From Nostoc sp. CHAB 5834 (lineage in GTDB: Bacteria; Cyanobacteriota; Cyanobacteriia; Cyanobacteriales; Nostocaceae): a stretch of 53,723 nt of DNA. Positions 8,551-18,547 of the stretch are shown piece by piece. Every line of letters starts with the position of its first letter. Positions within the stretch are counted from its first letter, which is position 1. The translations under genes were made by a program, and so were the position numbers. Where the stretch lies: assembly GCA_020829485.1 (NCBI GenBank), contig JAIVFU010000048.1, positions 1-53,723 on the forward strand, read 5' to 3'. Under the pieces are notes generated by a model, which was not told the origin of the DNA, ran no database searches, and saw only the letters and a list, made by a program, of their open reading frames with translations.

Positions 8551-9210
8551 CTATCCTCTAAAAACTAAACCTACTAGTCTTCTACCCAAGAAAAGCCAAT
8601 CCAACCAAAATATAATATGAATAGCTACTATTACCCAAAAGACAACTTGGTATGAAACCTTGCTACTTTTGTGGCGTAAGCTTCGTTGGGCGATGAATGC
8701 CCCCAGCCATCCACCCATAAATTCACATAAATGTAATCTCTTTTCTGATATTCTCCAACGCCCCTGCTTTGCACGAGATTTATCATCCGCATATTGTGCA
8801 AAGGTAATAAAACTCATTACAGGATAGAGAATCAAAGGGATTGGGTTGAAAGTCGTCAATGCAAAATGTATTGCTCCCAAAGCCGGTAATAATGATAAAA
8901 GCAACACCTCAAATATTAAAGAAGATTTCGCGGGTTTGAATGTTGCTTTCTCTATTACAGAAGGCGAGATTCCTAGTATATGTTTGGATACAATTCCCTC
9001 AATGAAGGCGTTGCAAGCATGAACTCTTCCGTCTTTATCAACCGTTAGCTGATAGCAAATCACATCACCAACTTGTGGACGATGATTTGTTTCTTTGAGG
9101 GCAGTGATATGAAGAAAAACGTCTTGATTGCCATCACTGGAGCGGATGAAGCCAAAGCCCTTGTCATCTTTCCATGTTATTAGTTGACCTTTACGCAAAA
9201 CAGGTTTCAT
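8551..9210 (-). CDS. Cold-shock domain plus DUF1294 membrane protein
   Basis: 219 residues. Residues about 5-65 form a cold-shock OB fold with the RNP-like signature GFGFIRSSDGNQDVFLHI. Residues about 105-210 form the DUF1294 region with three or four membrane segments and the KxRWRISE/LHLCEFMGGWLGAFIAQ core (RISEKRLHLCEFMGG). The cold-shock part probably binds nucleic acid at the cytoplasmic face; the role is unknown. This fusion is recurrent in bacteria. It is monocistronic here. Confidence 0.88.
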   Translation of the reverse strand: MKPVLRKGQLITWKDDKGFGFIRSSDGNQDVFLHITALKETNHRPQVGDVICYQLTVDKDGRVHACNAFIEGIVSKHILGISPSVIEKATFKPAKSSLIFEVLLLSLLPALGAIHFALTTFNPIPLILYPVMSFITFAQYADDKSRAKQGRWRISEKRLHLCEFMGGWLGAFIAQRSLRHKSSKVSYQVVFWVIVAIHIIFWLDWLFLGRRLVGLVFRG

Positions 9211-9426
9211 AAAAGACGCTGATATTAATACTTTATTATTAAGATTCCCATATCAATAGCAACAGACAACATCAATCCTGAACCTGTTCATTGATAACCT
9301 TCAAGTTAGTGTTTGTACACAATGTTAGATTCGCTACCGTAGGAAGTATTTCAGCTAGATTGACACTCTCGTAAGTCAATAAAGAACCCCACCCCCAACC
9401 CCCTTTCAAGGGTAGGTGTTTAAAAA

Positions 9427-9920
9427 TTAGGCAGAGGAGAAGGTAATTTGGGAAACACTGAGTTCTGGAGTAAATGTGGGCCAGGGTTGAGGAAAAAAAC
9501 CACCCTGTGGTAATGTCAAATGATTGAGAAATGCGGCTTTAATAACTAAATAACCACGTCGAAAACAACTCAACCAACAGTTTTTCTGTCTGTGTTTCAA
9601 ATTCCGTCTGGCAATATGATTTGGGGGTAACTCATCCATACTGCTGATGGGCAGATTGGCGTGAAAAAGCAGGGGAGCTATTAGCTGGGGAGAAAAACCA
9701 CGCCACTTGCGGTTGTTGCTCTCAACCAAGGGAGAAAAGGAGCAAGGGGGCTTTTGCCCACAAGGGGCAAGGTTTGTACCTTTTCCCCTGCCCCCAGCAA
9801 GAACTGCCTCCTATCAACAGCACCGCCAACACTGACTTGCCATAAAATAGCAATAGCGATCGCTAACCAATGTCGTTCAGCTCGTTTGGGATGAATCATC
9901 TTAGTTTGATGCCATGCCAA
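9427..9920 (-). pseudogene. Transposase C-terminal remnant, frameshifted
   Basis: Two overlapping frames give consecutive parts of one protein. First comes HQTKMIHPKRAERHWLAIAI (near 9900), then, after a shift between about 9680 and 9730, NHIARRNLKHRQ, SCFRRGYLVIKAAFL and LPQGGFFPQPWP. This is the C-terminal pattern of a cyanobacterial DDE transposase (IS4-like group). The 5' part is missing: the remnant ends at the 21-bp tandem array. Between the two parts is low-complexity sequence typical of the spacers here. Confidence 0.75.
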
Positions 9921-9929
9921 ACCACCGCG

Positions 9930-10086
9930 TTTGGTGTTTGGAACTCGAAGTTTGGTGTTTGGAACTCGAAGTTTGGTGTTTGGAACTCGAAGTTTGGTGT
10001 TTGGAACTCGAAGTTTGGTGTTTGGAACTCGAAGTTTGGTGTTTGGAACTCGAAGTTTGATGTTTGGAACTCGAAGTTTGGTGTTC
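9930..10086. repeat. Seven-copy 21-bp tandem array
   Basis: The unit TTTGGTGTTTGGAACTCGAAG repeats seven times without interruption (9930-10076), plus a partial eighth unit. One substitution marks copy 7. It lies between the transposase remnant and the stop of the RTX gene. Because the unit is a multiple of three it leaves spurious frames open on both strands. Confidence 0.97.
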
Positions 10087-10094
10087 CAAGCGAA

Positions 10095-13040
10095 CTACGC
10101 TTGGATAATAAAATCAGATGCCTTGAGAATTGGCGCACCAGTTAGAGTCACAAATAGACCACCGCTTCCAAAACCAGCCGTGCTGCCATTTTCGTTGTAG
10201 AACAACTGCCCACTCACAGGATCGTAGACAATTTTCGCCGTGCTAGCCCCCGCTGAAGAAGTGATTTCAAAATCACTCTCGTTACTAAAACCTATTCCCG
10301 GAACAGAAGTAATTGTATTAAAGGTAGCCTTATCCAGTACAATCTTGTCACTTTGTGTAGTGGCTGCAAAAAATACACCGTAGAACCCACTAATACTATC
10401 TAGACCAACATCAGCGCTGTTAAAAGCAGCATCGGTGTTGTAAAGGAATCTGTCAACACCCTCACCACCCGTGAGTACGTCATTGCCAGCACCGCCAACC
10501 AGAGTATCATCGCCAGCACCACCGATGAGGGTATCATTACCAGTTCCACCCCGCAGCAAATCATTGCCACTATTGCCCTGGATGATGTCATTACCTCCCT
10601 GACCATTAATCACATCGCCGGAGTCCTTAAAACCCGTAATGTTATTGTTAAGGCCATTGAGAAATGTAACGGTGTTCGGGTTAAATAACTCAGTTTGAGT
10701 GGAGTTAGCATCGAAGACATCAAAACTGTCAACGATGCCCCTCTGGTTATCAAACAGGATATTGCCAATAGCTGGGCTGGTATCAGATGCTGCTAAATTA
10801 TTCAAGTTTTCTAACAGGAAGTTTTCTAGAATGATTTTGGTATTGCTTGTATCTTCAAAAGTGACTTCTAGATTGTTGCTATTTTGATTGAATTGCAGAT
10901 TTTTAGCAGTCAATCCTAATCTAGTCAAATCCAAGATATCAACTTCAGCAATTACCGCCGCTGATGGATTTGAACCAATACCTACGCCGCCAAAGTCGGT
11001 TATGGTGTCGATGCCATCGCCTCTTGAGAAGATGAATTTGTCTCGACCACCATTACCAGTGAGCTTGTCGTTACCAGCTTTGCCCTCAATGATGTTGTTG
11101 TTGGGTGTGCCGGTGAGGATATCTGCATCAGGCGTGCCCACGATCAATTTCTGGACAAAACCCAAAGTGGTGCTTGCCACTGTACTGGTGTTACTCAAAT
11201 CTTGCCCGTCATCGACGACAAACTCAATTGTAGTGTTAACAGTGGTAGCTGTACTGTTGTAAGTAACGCTGCTGAGGACTTGTCGATAATTGGCAATGGT
11301 ATCCGTGCCGCTAAGGGTGAGAGTGCCTATAGTCGAGTTGTAGGTAGCGGTGATGTTGCCGATGGCAGTGGCATTGAGACTTTCGGCTGCGCCATTCAAG
11401 AGATTGGTAATAGTGATGGTGGCACCAGCTAGGGTAGCGTCGTTGTCGCCCAAGGTGAAGTTGCTATCAATGATGGAGACGGGAGTGCCGCTAAAGGTGG
11501 TGCTAAAATCAATACCCTGTGAGTTGCCGTTGAGGTCGAGAACGGGGGCGCGGTTGCCAAACACCACATAGGTTTGCCCTGAGATGATGTCGTTGGGGTC
11601 GGCAAAGGGTGTCCCGATAATCAGGTCGTCAATACCGTCGCCGTTGATATCTCCGGCACTGCCAAGAGAGTAGCCTGAACGGTCATCTAGATTAATGCCG
11701 TTGATGGCAAAGCCATTAGTGCCGTTGAGGGTGGAGAGGTTGAGTTGGGCACCAAAACCCTCCTTGCTACCAAATACCACGTAGTTTTGCCCTGAATTGG
11801 TGCCGTTGGGGTCGGCAAAAGGTGCCGCAATAATCAGGTCATTAATGCCGTCACCGTTGATGTCTCCGGCACTGCTGACAAAACTGCTGAAGAAGCCGTC
11901 ACCTTTATTGAAGCCGTTGATGACAAAGCCATTTGTGCCGTTGAGGGTGGAGAGGTTGAATTGGGCAGCAAAACTTTCCTTGCTGCCAAACACCACGTAG
12001 GTTTGCCCTGAATTGTCGCCGTTGCCGTCGGCAAAGGGTGCTCCAATAATCAGGTCGTCAATACCGTCGCCGTTGATGTCTCCGGCACTGCTAACAGAGT
12101 TGCCTGAATGGTCATCTGGATTGATGCCGTTGATGGCAAAGCCATTTGTGCCGTCGAGGGTGGAGAGGTTGAAGCTGGAATCAAAACCCTCCTTGCTGCC
12201 AAACACCACGTAGGTTTGCCCTGAATTGTCGCCGTTGCCGTCGGCAACGGGTGCCCCAATAATCAGGTCGTCAATACCGTCGCCGTTGATGTCTCCGGCA
12301 CTGCTAACAGAGTTGCCTAAGGAGTCATCTTCATTGATGCCGTTGATGGTAAAGCCATTTGTGCCGTTGAGGATGGAGAGGTTGAAGCTGGAATCAAAAC
12401 TTTCCTTGCTGCCAAACACCACGTAGGTTTGCCCTGAAGAACTGCCGTTGGGGGAGGCAAAGGGTGCCCCGATAATCAGGTCGTCTAGACCGTCGCCATT
12501 GATGTCTCCGGCACTGCTAACAGAGTTACCTAAGGAGTCATATTGATTGATGCCGTTGATGGTAAAGCCATTTGTGCCGTTGAGGGTGGAGAGGTTGAAT
12601 TGGGCAGCAAAACTTTCCTTGCTGCCAAACACCACGTAGCTTTGCCCTGAAGTGATGCCGTTGGGGGAGGCGCCATTTGCCCCGATAATCAGGTCGTTTA
12701 GACCGTCGCCGTTGATGTCTCCGGCACTGCTAACAGAGTTGCCTGAACGGTCATCTGGATTGATGCCGTTCATGGCAAAGCCCGACGTGCCGTTGAGGGT
12801 GGAGAGGTAGAATTGGGCAGCAAAACTTTCCTTGCTGCCAAACACCACGTAGGTTTGTCCTGAATTGTTGCCGTTGGGGGAGGCACCATCTGCCCCGATA
12901 ATCAGGTCGTCTGCACCGTCGCCGTTGATGTCTCCAGCACTGCTGACAGAGTTCCCTGAACGGTCATCTGGATTGATGCCGTTGATGGCAAAGCCATTTG
13001 TGCCGTTGAGGTTAGATAAGTTGAAAACTGAATTTGCCAT
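10095..13040 (-). CDS. Secreted FG-GAP propeller / RTX calcium-binding protein
   Basis: 981 residues. Seven FG-GAP repeats of about 71 residues fill residues 1-500, each with a calcium-type D-INGDG-DD-LIIG loop, and should close into one seven-bladed propeller like the integrin alpha head. Residues about 505-640 form an Ig/cadherin-like beta domain. Two RTX blocks of GGxGxD nonapeptides follow (about 650-690 and 790-850), including the run [20 protein letters not shown]. No signal peptide is present. The C-terminal end ([10 protein letters not shown]) is the usual Type I secretion tail of cyanobacterial RTX proteins. Likely an extracellular calcium-dependent adhesin or S-layer/sheath component; no ABC/HlyD export genes are nearby. 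Confidence 0.92.
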   Translation of the reverse strand: MANSVFNLSNLNGTNGFAINGINPDDRSGNSVSSAGDINGDGADDLIIGADGASPNGNNSGQTYVVFGSKESFAAQFYLSTLNGTSGFAMNGINPDDRSGNSVSSAGDINGDGLNDLIIGANGASPNGITSGQSYVVFGSKESFAAQFNLSTLNGTNGFTINGINQYDSLGNSVSSAGDINGDGLDDLIIGAPFASPNGSSSGQTYVVFGSKESFDSSFNLSILNGTNGFTINGINEDDSLGNSVSSAGDINGDGIDDLIIGAPVADGNGDNSGQTYVVFGSKEGFDSSFNLSTLDGTNGFAINGINPDDHSGNSVSSAGDINGDGIDDLIIGAPFADGNGDNSGQTYVVFGSKESFAAQFNLSTLNGTNGFVINGFNKGDGFFSSFVSSAGDINGDGINDLIIAAPFADPNGTNSGQNYVVFGSKEGFGAQLNLSTLNGTNGFAINGINLDDRSGYSLGSAGDINGDGIDDLIIGTPFADPNDIISGQTYVVFGNRAPVLDLNGNSQGIDFSTTFSGTPVSIIDSNFTLGDNDATLAGATITITNLLNGAAESLNATAIGNITATYNSTIGTLTLSGTDTIANYRQVLSSVTYNSTATTVNTTIEFVVDDGQDLSNTSTVASTTLGFVQKLIVGTPDADILTGTPNNNIIEGKAGNDKLTGNGGRDKFIFSRGDGIDTITDFGGVGIGSNPSAAVIAEVDILDLTRLGLTAKNLQFNQNSNNLEVTFEDTSNTKIILENFLLENLNNLAASDTSPAIGNILFDNQRGIVDSFDVFDANSTQTELFNPNTVTFLNGLNNNITGFKDSGDVINGQGGNDIIQGNSGNDLLRGGTGNDTLIGGAGDDTLVGGAGNDVLTGGEGVDRFLYNTDAAFNSADVGLDSISGFYGVFFAATTQSDKIVLDKATFNTITSVPGIGFSNESDFEITSSAGASTAKIVYDPVSGQLFYNENGSTAGFGSGGLFVTLTGAPILKASDFIIQA
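11575..13035. repeat. 213-bp direct repeats encoding the propeller blades
   Basis: Seven near-identical units at 213-bp spacing; for example the GCCGTTGATGTCTCCGGCAC block recurs at this period. Several neighbouring units differ at only a few bases, pointing to recent duplication or gene conversion. Confidence 0.9.
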
Positions 13041-13404
13041 GAGTTCGTCCTTTTGTTTTGAGAACTAAAAATAAGGTGCTGAAAGAAGATCAGAGCAAGT
13101 AAATTTATTTATGCTAAAGGGAAAAATATTTATTTCGAGATGTATTGTATTGCACGAGAAATAATGCGTCCACAGTCTAAGACCCCTACTTTTAACTATG
13201 GGGTTTCCCCTCTGCTAAGAGCAAGAACTGCCCCCATGCCTCTTGTTGAGAGTAAGCGATTTACACGATAATGTATACCATCTTTTTGTGTAATTAATGA
13301 ACAGGGGTCGCTACAGCGACACCAAGTTTTAATATTGACATGACGTTTTACTAACTCATCTAGCGATTTTTCAATAAATTATCAATATTTTTCTTGGAGG
13401 AAAA
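13041..13404. other. Divergent promoter region, 364 bp
   Basis: It lies between the divergent RTX and Rieske genes. On the - strand about 13202-13381 is open without a start codon and contains the spacer motif seen near 9790, so it is not treated as a gene. GGAGG near 13396 is the ribosome binding site of the Rieske gene. Confidence 0.5.
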
Positions 13405-14358
13405 ATGGAACCAATTTTAGCTGGTGCGCCTTGGTTAATCGCGCATAAATCTATATTGGGAGTGAATAAACCTAATAAAATCACATTAAATGGACAGGAT
13501 TATGTCATTTGGCAAAATCAAAAAGGCGAAGTATTTGCCCTTGATAACATCTGTCCGCACATGCAGGCACCCTTATCAGATGGCTGGGTTTGTCAAGAAA
13601 GAGATACTATTACTTGCCCTTTTCATGCACTAGAATTTGATGGACAAGGCAGACTACAGCAAGAAGATAAAAAAGACACTCAGCCAATTACCAAACCATT
13701 AGAGCTAATTATTAGCAATGATTGCATCTGGACTTATGCTGGATTTGAGCCAAGATTGCCCATCCCAGATTTGCATCAGAAAATTGTCGATGATTACGAG
13801 TTCATCGGAGTAACTGGGGACAAAAGTATTCAGGGTGATTTTTTGATCAATCTGATGGTTAACTATGACTATAACCACCAAAATGGTACTCATAAAGAAC
13901 TATTTAAAATTACATCTTGTAATGTAAGCAGTTTTGAAGAAAAAGGATACTATGCCACAGTCAAACAAGAACTGAAGAGAGCCAACAACACGCTAGGAGA
14001 AATTATCAAAAATCCTATTTTGGGAATCTTCCCTAAAACTCTTACTAACAGGCTCGAATACGCTTTTCCTTCAACTACAGCTTTTTTTGCGAAAACGCCT
14101 ATTGGTGATATTGCTCAGACTCATATTCTATACCCAGAAACAGAAAAAATCACCAAGACATTTATTTTGATGTATGCCAAAGTCGTCAATCCTTTGATGA
14201 AATTTCTGTTTAAAAGCTCAGTTTTACAAGCAGCAGCCACAGTCATTGAACAGGATAGTGGTGCAGTTGAAAGTTTGTATCCTCGGCAAAAAGCAAAAGT
14301 TAGATTGCCAAATGAAGAGATTATGTTCTACGCAGAAAAACTTTACCGCGAATGGTAA
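13405..14358 (+). CDS. Rieske [2Fe-2S] non-heme iron oxygenase
   Basis: 317 residues; the start is fixed by GGAGG eight bases upstream. The N-terminal Rieske domain has C50-x-H52 and C71-x2-H74, ligands of the [2Fe-2S] cluster. The catalytic domain has N153-Y-D-Y with H158 and H163, matching the mononuclear-iron D/N-x-x-H-x4-H motif. Such proteins (phthalate/PaO-like oxygenases) hydroxylate or open rings with electrons from a ferredoxin. The substrate cannot be read from sequence, and no reductase or ferredoxin is adjacent. Slightly short for the PaO group, and it lacks its C-terminal membrane part. Confidence 0.85.
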   Translation: MEPILAGAPWLIAHKSILGVNKPNKITLNGQDYVIWQNQKGEVFALDNICPHMQAPLSDGWVCQERDTITCPFHALEFDGQGRLQQEDKKDTQPITKPLELIISNDCIWTYAGFEPRLPIPDLHQKIVDDYEFIGVTGDKSIQGDFLINLMVNYDYNHQNGTHKELFKITSCNVSSFEEKGYYATVKQELKRANNTLGEIIKNPILGIFPKTLTNRLEYAFPSTTAFFAKTPIGDIAQTHILYPETEKITKTFILMYAKVVNPLMKFLFKSSVLQAAATVIEQDSGAVESLYPRQKAKVRLPNEEIMFYAEKLYREW

Positions 14359-14464
14359 TTTAGCTTTGCAAAGCCTAACTGAGCGAGAAGATCATCTCCA
14401 TAGATGGTAAACCTAGTATGTGAACCAAATGCTACGCTACAGTTAGCAAGCTTGAGAGGCAATT

Positions 14465-15061
14465 ATGACTGCCCTGATTTTGAACCTCAGCCCCACCATT
14501 GAACTAACAGATGAGCAGTTCTTCCAACTGTGTCAAAATAATCGAGATTTGCGACTTGAGCGCACGGCAGACGGAGAATTGATTATCATGCCACCAACTG
14601 GATGGGAAAGCGGAAATCGTAATAGTAGACTGACACAGCACTTAGGTAATTGGGCTGACGTTGATGGTACAGGTTTGGCTTTTGACTCTTCTACGGGTTT
14701 CAAACTCCCTAATGGTGCAAATCGCTCTCCTGATGCATCTTGGGTTAGTCGAGAGCGATTAGAAGCCCTGAATCCAGACCCCGACAAATTCCTACCGATC
14801 GCTCCAGATTTTGCGGTAGAATTACGCTCTGCTTCAGACAGCCTAAAAACTGTGCAACAAAAAATGCAGGAGTACATTGAGAATGGTGTGCGTTTAGGTT
14901 GGCTGATTGATCCGCAGAACCAACAGGTGGAAATTTACCGCCCAGGACAGGATGTTGAGGTTTTGCGTAGGCGTAGCCCGTCGGAGACATCGCCTACTAG
15001 CTTATCAGGAGAGGATATATTGCCTGGGTTTGTGCTAGATTTAGCACAGATTTTGAGTTAA
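14465..15061 (+). CDS. Uma2-family (DUF820) putative nuclease with in-frame repeat
   Basis: 198 residues with the Uma2 fold of the PD-(D/E)XK superfamily. Visible family features are LRLERTADGELIIMPPTG near the start, a conserved PDASWV (about residues 89-94), FAVELRS (E..L..) at about 119-125 and LGWLIDPQ near 150. These families are very abundant in cyanobacteria and their role is unsettled. Residues about 168-178 (RRRSPSETSP) are coded by a dispersed DNA repeat (14965-14997) inserted in frame before the usual LSGEDILPGF end. The frame is intact. Confidence 0.85.
   Translation: MTALILNLSPTIELTDEQFFQLCQNNRDLRLERTADGELIIMPPTGWESGNRNSRLTQHLGNWADVDGTGLAFDSSTGFKLPNGANRSPDASWVSRERLEALNPDPDKFLPIAPDFAVELRSASDSLKTVQQKMQEYIENGVRLGWLIDPQNQQVEIYRPGQDVEVLRRRSPSETSPTSLSGEDILPGFVLDLAQILS
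14965..14997. repeat. Dispersed palindromic repeat inside the Uma2 gene
   Basis: It starts GCGTAGGCGTAGCCCG and ends in CATCGCCTAC, closely matching the intergenic copy at 49578-49606. It is translated as part of the Uma2 protein. Confidence 0.75.
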
Positions 15062-15241
15062 GCGGCTCCTTCAAAATTCCAATTTTTGCATCATTAAAGA
15101 TGGTTTTTGAGTTACTACGACTCAGTTTAAAGCTTTGGAGTGGTAGGATTTTTGGATGTTTGATAACAAATTTCACTCATTTCACAATCTGGGCAACTTG
15201 CAACTATAAGTTAAGAAAAATTTACAGTCAAACACACAAAA

Positions 15242-16477
15242 TTAATATTGACTAAATATTAAAAACACTGTCTGCAATAACCCGATGACAAAACCCAAAA
15301 CACCGCCTAAAGTCACAATCGCCTGCAATTCATTTTTTACAATTCCCTCGATTGCAGCTTCTAAATCAGCCGGGGAAGTTGATTTTACCCGGTCAACTAT
15401 CACTTGATCTATCGACAAAATCGGAATTGCTTGCGCCACAATTACTTCTAAATCTTTTTCCAAATACTTATCTAATATTAAAGCCAATTCTTGACTCATG
15501 ACTTCTAAAGAAGTATTGACAACAGGTGAAGTACTCAGACGATTTAGCAGCACTCCAGCAATATTTTCCCAATCAACAGAATCAGTTAATCCTTGTAAAA
15601 AATCGCTGCCACTGTTTTGTAAGTAATGGCGGACACTTTCGCGGGTGGTCTTTCGGAGTTGGCGTACCGTTCCAATTGGCAAGTTTTGTAATGATAAATT
15701 TTGCAGTAATTTCCGAATGCGATCGCGGATTTGCAAATCTTTAGTCAATTCTTGCAACCGAGCATTAGCAGCCTCTTTTTCATCCAGACAAAAAGTTCGT
15801 AATCGCGTGAGAGTATTACGTAAGCCAAATAAATTTGCTACTACCCAATAAGTCCCACTGGTTTTTTCGCGGAAGCCTTCATCAATAATTTGAATTGTGC
15901 GATCGGTCAAAAAATCAACTATCGTCTGCCGCAACACATCTGGCGGTAAAACTACTTGCAACAACCAATCAGCAAGCCGCGTGGCTTGTTCTTCACTCAA
16001 TTGAAATTCTAGCAATATCTGGTCAAAAATTTGATTGATCTGCGCTTCCAAAAAGTCTTCACGTCGCGCTAAAACCTTGAGTAACCGTGGCAAGGATTCC
16101 CCTATTAAATCCCGCAAAATCCCTGCCACAATTTTGGCACTTTTCTCGTTTTTATCTGTTTTGATTTGTTCAATAGCCAGCCGCAACAACCAGAGAATTG
16201 CGCCTTGCACGCGTTCTGTTTGCAACAAACGCCGCGCCAGATTTTGCAATTCTTGTGGTGTCAAAAGTGACCCCATGATTGTCTTAGAAATGTTCAGAGC
16301 CAAACGTTCCTGGTTGCGGGGAATCAATCCAGGAGTGAAGGGTACTCTTCGTCCAGCAATGTAAATTGCTCGGTAAGGACGGAACAACATTTTGATAGCT
16401 ATGTCATTTGTGAAATAGCCAATAATTCCACCCAGTACCGGGGGAGACACATAAAGCCAAAGATGAGACCAGTCCAC
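15242..16477 (-). CDS. DUF445 membrane protein
   Basis: 411 residues. The N-terminal segment ([20 protein letters not shown]) is the first membrane helix with the GYxTN signature of DUF445. The next block, [33 protein letters not shown], is the hallmark of the family. A long helical middle follows and a last membrane helix lies at the C-terminus ([18 protein letters not shown]). Both ends are membrane-anchored. Related proteins occur widely in bacteria; the function is unknown. No operon partner. Confidence 0.9.
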   Translation of the reverse strand: MDWSHLWLYVSPPVLGGIIGYFTNDIAIKMLFRPYRAIYIAGRRVPFTPGLIPRNQERLALNISKTIMGSLLTPQELQNLARRLLQTERVQGAILWLLRLAIEQIKTDKNEKSAKIVAGILRDLIGESLPRLLKVLARREDFLEAQINQIFDQILLEFQLSEEQATRLADWLLQVVLPPDVLRQTIVDFLTDRTIQIIDEGFREKTSGTYWVVANLFGLRNTLTRLRTFCLDEKEAANARLQELTKDLQIRDRIRKLLQNLSLQNLPIGTVRQLRKTTRESVRHYLQNSGSDFLQGLTDSVDWENIAGVLLNRLSTSPVVNTSLEVMSQELALILDKYLEKDLEVIVAQAIPILSIDQVIVDRVKSTSPADLEAAIEGIVKNELQAIVTLGGVLGFVIGLLQTVFLIFSQY

Positions 16478-16729
16478 AGGATTTTGGATTTTAGATTTTG
16501 CGGTGCAGCGCTGCGGACGGGTTTCCCTCTCTTACGAGACGCTGACGCGAACCGCAGGCGACTGCACCAAGACGGATTTTGGATTCTAGATTATAAATTA
16601 GGGATTGAGTATTGGTAATTGGTATTTGGCGGTTGTTAATTGTTAGTTGCTTTTCCACTAACCACTAAGGATTCTCCATTACCCATTACCTATTCCGCAG
16701 TCCCCAATCCAAAATTGCAAATCTAAAAT
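16478..16729. repeat. Repeat-rich spacer
   Basis: It contains short reiterated GGATTTTGGATTTTAGATT and TTGGTAATTGGTATTTGG stretches around a GC-rich hairpin (about 16500-16567, with GGTGCAG and CTGCACC ends). No gene is seen. Confidence 0.6.
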
Positions 16730-17443
16730 CTAAAATTTGCTGACTACCAGCACTCCCATCATACCGTTCACAATGGGGTAGTGTGTGGCAACATCAAAAC
16801 CAACTTGCCGCGCTAACTCTATTTGCTCTCTCCCGACGGGAAAGCGTTCTAAGCTAGGGCTGATGTAAGCATATTCTTCTTTTAAGCCTAAATAACTGGC
16901 AACTGGCACCACAAAACTATCCAGATACAACTGCTGAAGGGCACGTAGCTGAGGATTACTCGGTCGATGAAAGTCTAAAATTGCGGCTTTAGCACCCGGC
17001 TTCAAAACCCGGTATAACTCTTGGAGACTGCGGGGAATATCTTTAACATTTCTTAAACCATAGCCCATTGTTGCGGCATCAAATTGGTTATCGTCAAAGG
17101 GTAAATTTAGCACGTCGGCTTCTACCCAGGCGATGCCTACGGCAGGCATTGCCAACGCAGGTTGCGGGTACTGCCAATGTGAGCGTTCTTTAGCTTTTGA
17201 AAGCAGGTTGGGTGAAAAATCCACTCCGTACACCTTCCCTGTTGCCCCTACACGCCGTGCCAGACGTAAGGCTAAATCACCACTACCGCAACACAAATCT
17301 AATGCCGTATCACCCGATTTAGCTGCACTCCATTTCACTGCCATTTCTTTCCATATTCGATGCTGTCCCAGACTCAACCAATCGTTCAACTGGTCATAAA
17401 CCGGAGCAATACGGTTAAAAATGGACTGAATTTCGTTAGTCAT
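16730..17443 (-). CDS. menG: Demethylphylloquinone/ubiquinone-type C-methyltransferase MenG/UbiE
   Basis: 237 residues from ATG 17443 (MTNEIQSIFNRIAPVYDQLN). The open frame runs 55 codons further upstream, but that part is spacer repeats and is not counted. The SAM motif DLCCGSGDLALRLARR (about residues 47-62) and GYGLRN (about 130) are diagnostic. The enzyme methylates the ring of the phylloquinone precursor on the way to the photosystem I cofactor, and in cyanobacteria the same type may serve plastoquinone relatives. Residues about 92-100 (AMPAVGIA) are coded by a dispersed repeat (17129-17153) and look like an insertion before the conserved WVEADVLNLPF. Confidence 0.9.
   Translation of the reverse strand: MTNEIQSIFNRIAPVYDQLNDWLSLGQHRIWKEMAVKWSAAKSGDTALDLCCGSGDLALRLARRVGATGKVYGVDFSPNLLSKAKERSHWQYPQPALAMPAVGIAWVEADVLNLPFDDNQFDAATMGYGLRNVKDIPRSLQELYRVLKPGAKAAILDFHRPSNPQLRALQQLYLDSFVVPVASYLGLKEEYAYISPSLERFPVGREQIELARQVGFDVATHYPIVNGMMGVLVVSKF
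17129..17153. repeat. Dispersed palindromic repeat inside menG
   Basis: GGCGATGCCTACGGCAGGCA is a hyphenated palindrome of the family seen at 14965, 29628 and 49578, and is translated in frame as AMPAVGIA. Confidence 0.65.
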
Positions 17444-17608
17444 TGGGTATTGGGCACTTGTAGTGAGCGAACGCGAGTGCGTCTCGTAGAGAAGTCGTAA
17501 AGCCTGCGGCATAGCTACGCTTAGGGCACAGCCTCTCCAAGAGTTGTATTGGGCATTAGGCATTGGGCATTGGTTTTTGACTAATGACAAATGACTAATG
17601 ACAAACAA
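17444..17608. repeat. Tandem-repeat spacer upstream of menG
   Basis: Contains ATTGGGCATTAGGCATTGGG and ACTAATGACAA reiterations plus a TCTCGTAGAGA hairpin. These keep a frame open upstream of menG by chance, and the last codons of the neighbouring regulator run into them. Confidence 0.7.
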
Positions 17609-18547
17609 CTAATGACAACTAGTAAGAGCGATCGCTATCAGTTGGGCTGATAAATTAATTAGCATTAATTCATCTTCCCGTAAAGTGCAGGCTTGTTTCC
17701 ACTGTAGGGATAATATGCCTAAAAGTTGATTCCGGTAGCTAATTGGGATAACTAAATGTGCTTGCACACCAGTATCTTTGTAGTGAATTGCATCAACTAA
17801 TTTAGTATCTTTAAGTATATTTAAGGAAACTTGCATTTGCCCGGTGGCGATCGCTTCCTTTGTTAACGGGTCAACAGATAGCCAATTCTCAATTGTACCT
17901 GTATCGCTGTAAGTTCCTTGAGTCGCAATTAAAGTATTTCCATCTGTCAGTTGTACAATACACCCGTCTGTTCCAAAAGTCTCACTCACAGCCCTAGCAA
18001 TTGGAGCGAGAGTTTCTTCTAAGCTAGAAGCTGCTTGAGTTACCTGTACCAAAACACTCAGCAGCGCCATTTGAGCATGAGAACGGCGTAATTCTTCTGT
18101 ACGTTGCTTGAGCAAGTCGTAGGTTTCTGCTGCTCTTTGCACCACTGCCTTCAGTTCGCTTGGATCCCAAGGCTTGGTGATATATTTGTAGACTTGCCCT
18201 GCATTAATCGCCTCTACCAAGTCTTCAATATCAGTAAATCCAGTGAGAATTATCCTAACCGTATCGGGAAACTGAGGTACAGTTTTGCTGAGAAACTCAG
18301 TTCCTTTCATTTCTGGCATCCGTTGATCGGAGATGATCACGGCTACCTCCCCTTCTGCGGCCAAAACTTCTAGGGCGTTCACCCCACTCTCAGCTTTCAG
18401 AACATTAAAGTCGCGTCGAAAGGTGCGATAAAGCAGATCAAGATTATCTGGTTCATCGTCAACTACTAGGATTTTCAGCTTTTTTGGTTGTTGGAGAGTC
18501 ATCACTCGATATTGGAGTTTATCAATTTCGACACTGGGCTTATCCAT
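17609..18547 (-). CDS. Response regulator with REC and GAF domains
   Basis: 312 residues. The REC domain spans about residues 25-140: acidic pair DDE (30-32), phospho-acceptor D74 in IISDQRMPEM, T/S in ILTGF, and K in YITKPWDPSEL. This is the variant typical of RpfG-like regulators. A helical linker (about 140-165) leads to a GAF domain (about 165-308). There is no HD-GYP, GGDEF or DNA-binding output, so signalling probably passes by protein contact or ligand sensing through GAF. The final codons (TSCH) extend into spacer repeat. Confidence 0.88.
   Translation of the reverse strand: MDKPSVEIDKLQYRVMTLQQPKKLKILVVDDEPDNLDLLYRTFRRDFNVLKAESGVNALEVLAAEGEVAVIISDQRMPEMKGTEFLSKTVPQFPDTVRIILTGFTDIEDLVEAINAGQVYKYITKPWDPSELKAVVQRAAETYDLLKQRTEELRRSHAQMALLSVLVQVTQAASSLEETLAPIARAVSETFGTDGCIVQLTDGNTLIATQGTYSDTGTIENWLSVDPLTKEAIATGQMQVSLNILKDTKLVDAIHYKDTGVQAHLVIPISYRNQLLGILSLQWKQACTLREDELMLINLSAQLIAIALTSCH

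Noticed and set aside
9930..10086. CRISPR array
   Set aside because: Units are directly adjacent with no spacers, and no cas genes are in the window; it is a minisatellite.
9870..10200. Several overlapping ORFs of 60-90 codons on both strands across the 21-bp array
   Set aside because: The repeat unit is a multiple of three without stops in several frames, so open frames are automatic; no family features.
10400..13068. Many ORFs opposite the RTX gene on the + strand
   Set aside because: They are antisense shadows of the FG-GAP/RTX repeats, repeating at the same 213-bp period; no start sites or independent coding features.
13202..13381. Open - strand stretch with a cysteine-rich start (TWCRCSDPCS)
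   Set aside because: No start codon, and part of it is a spacer repeat also found near 9790; not enough to call a gene.
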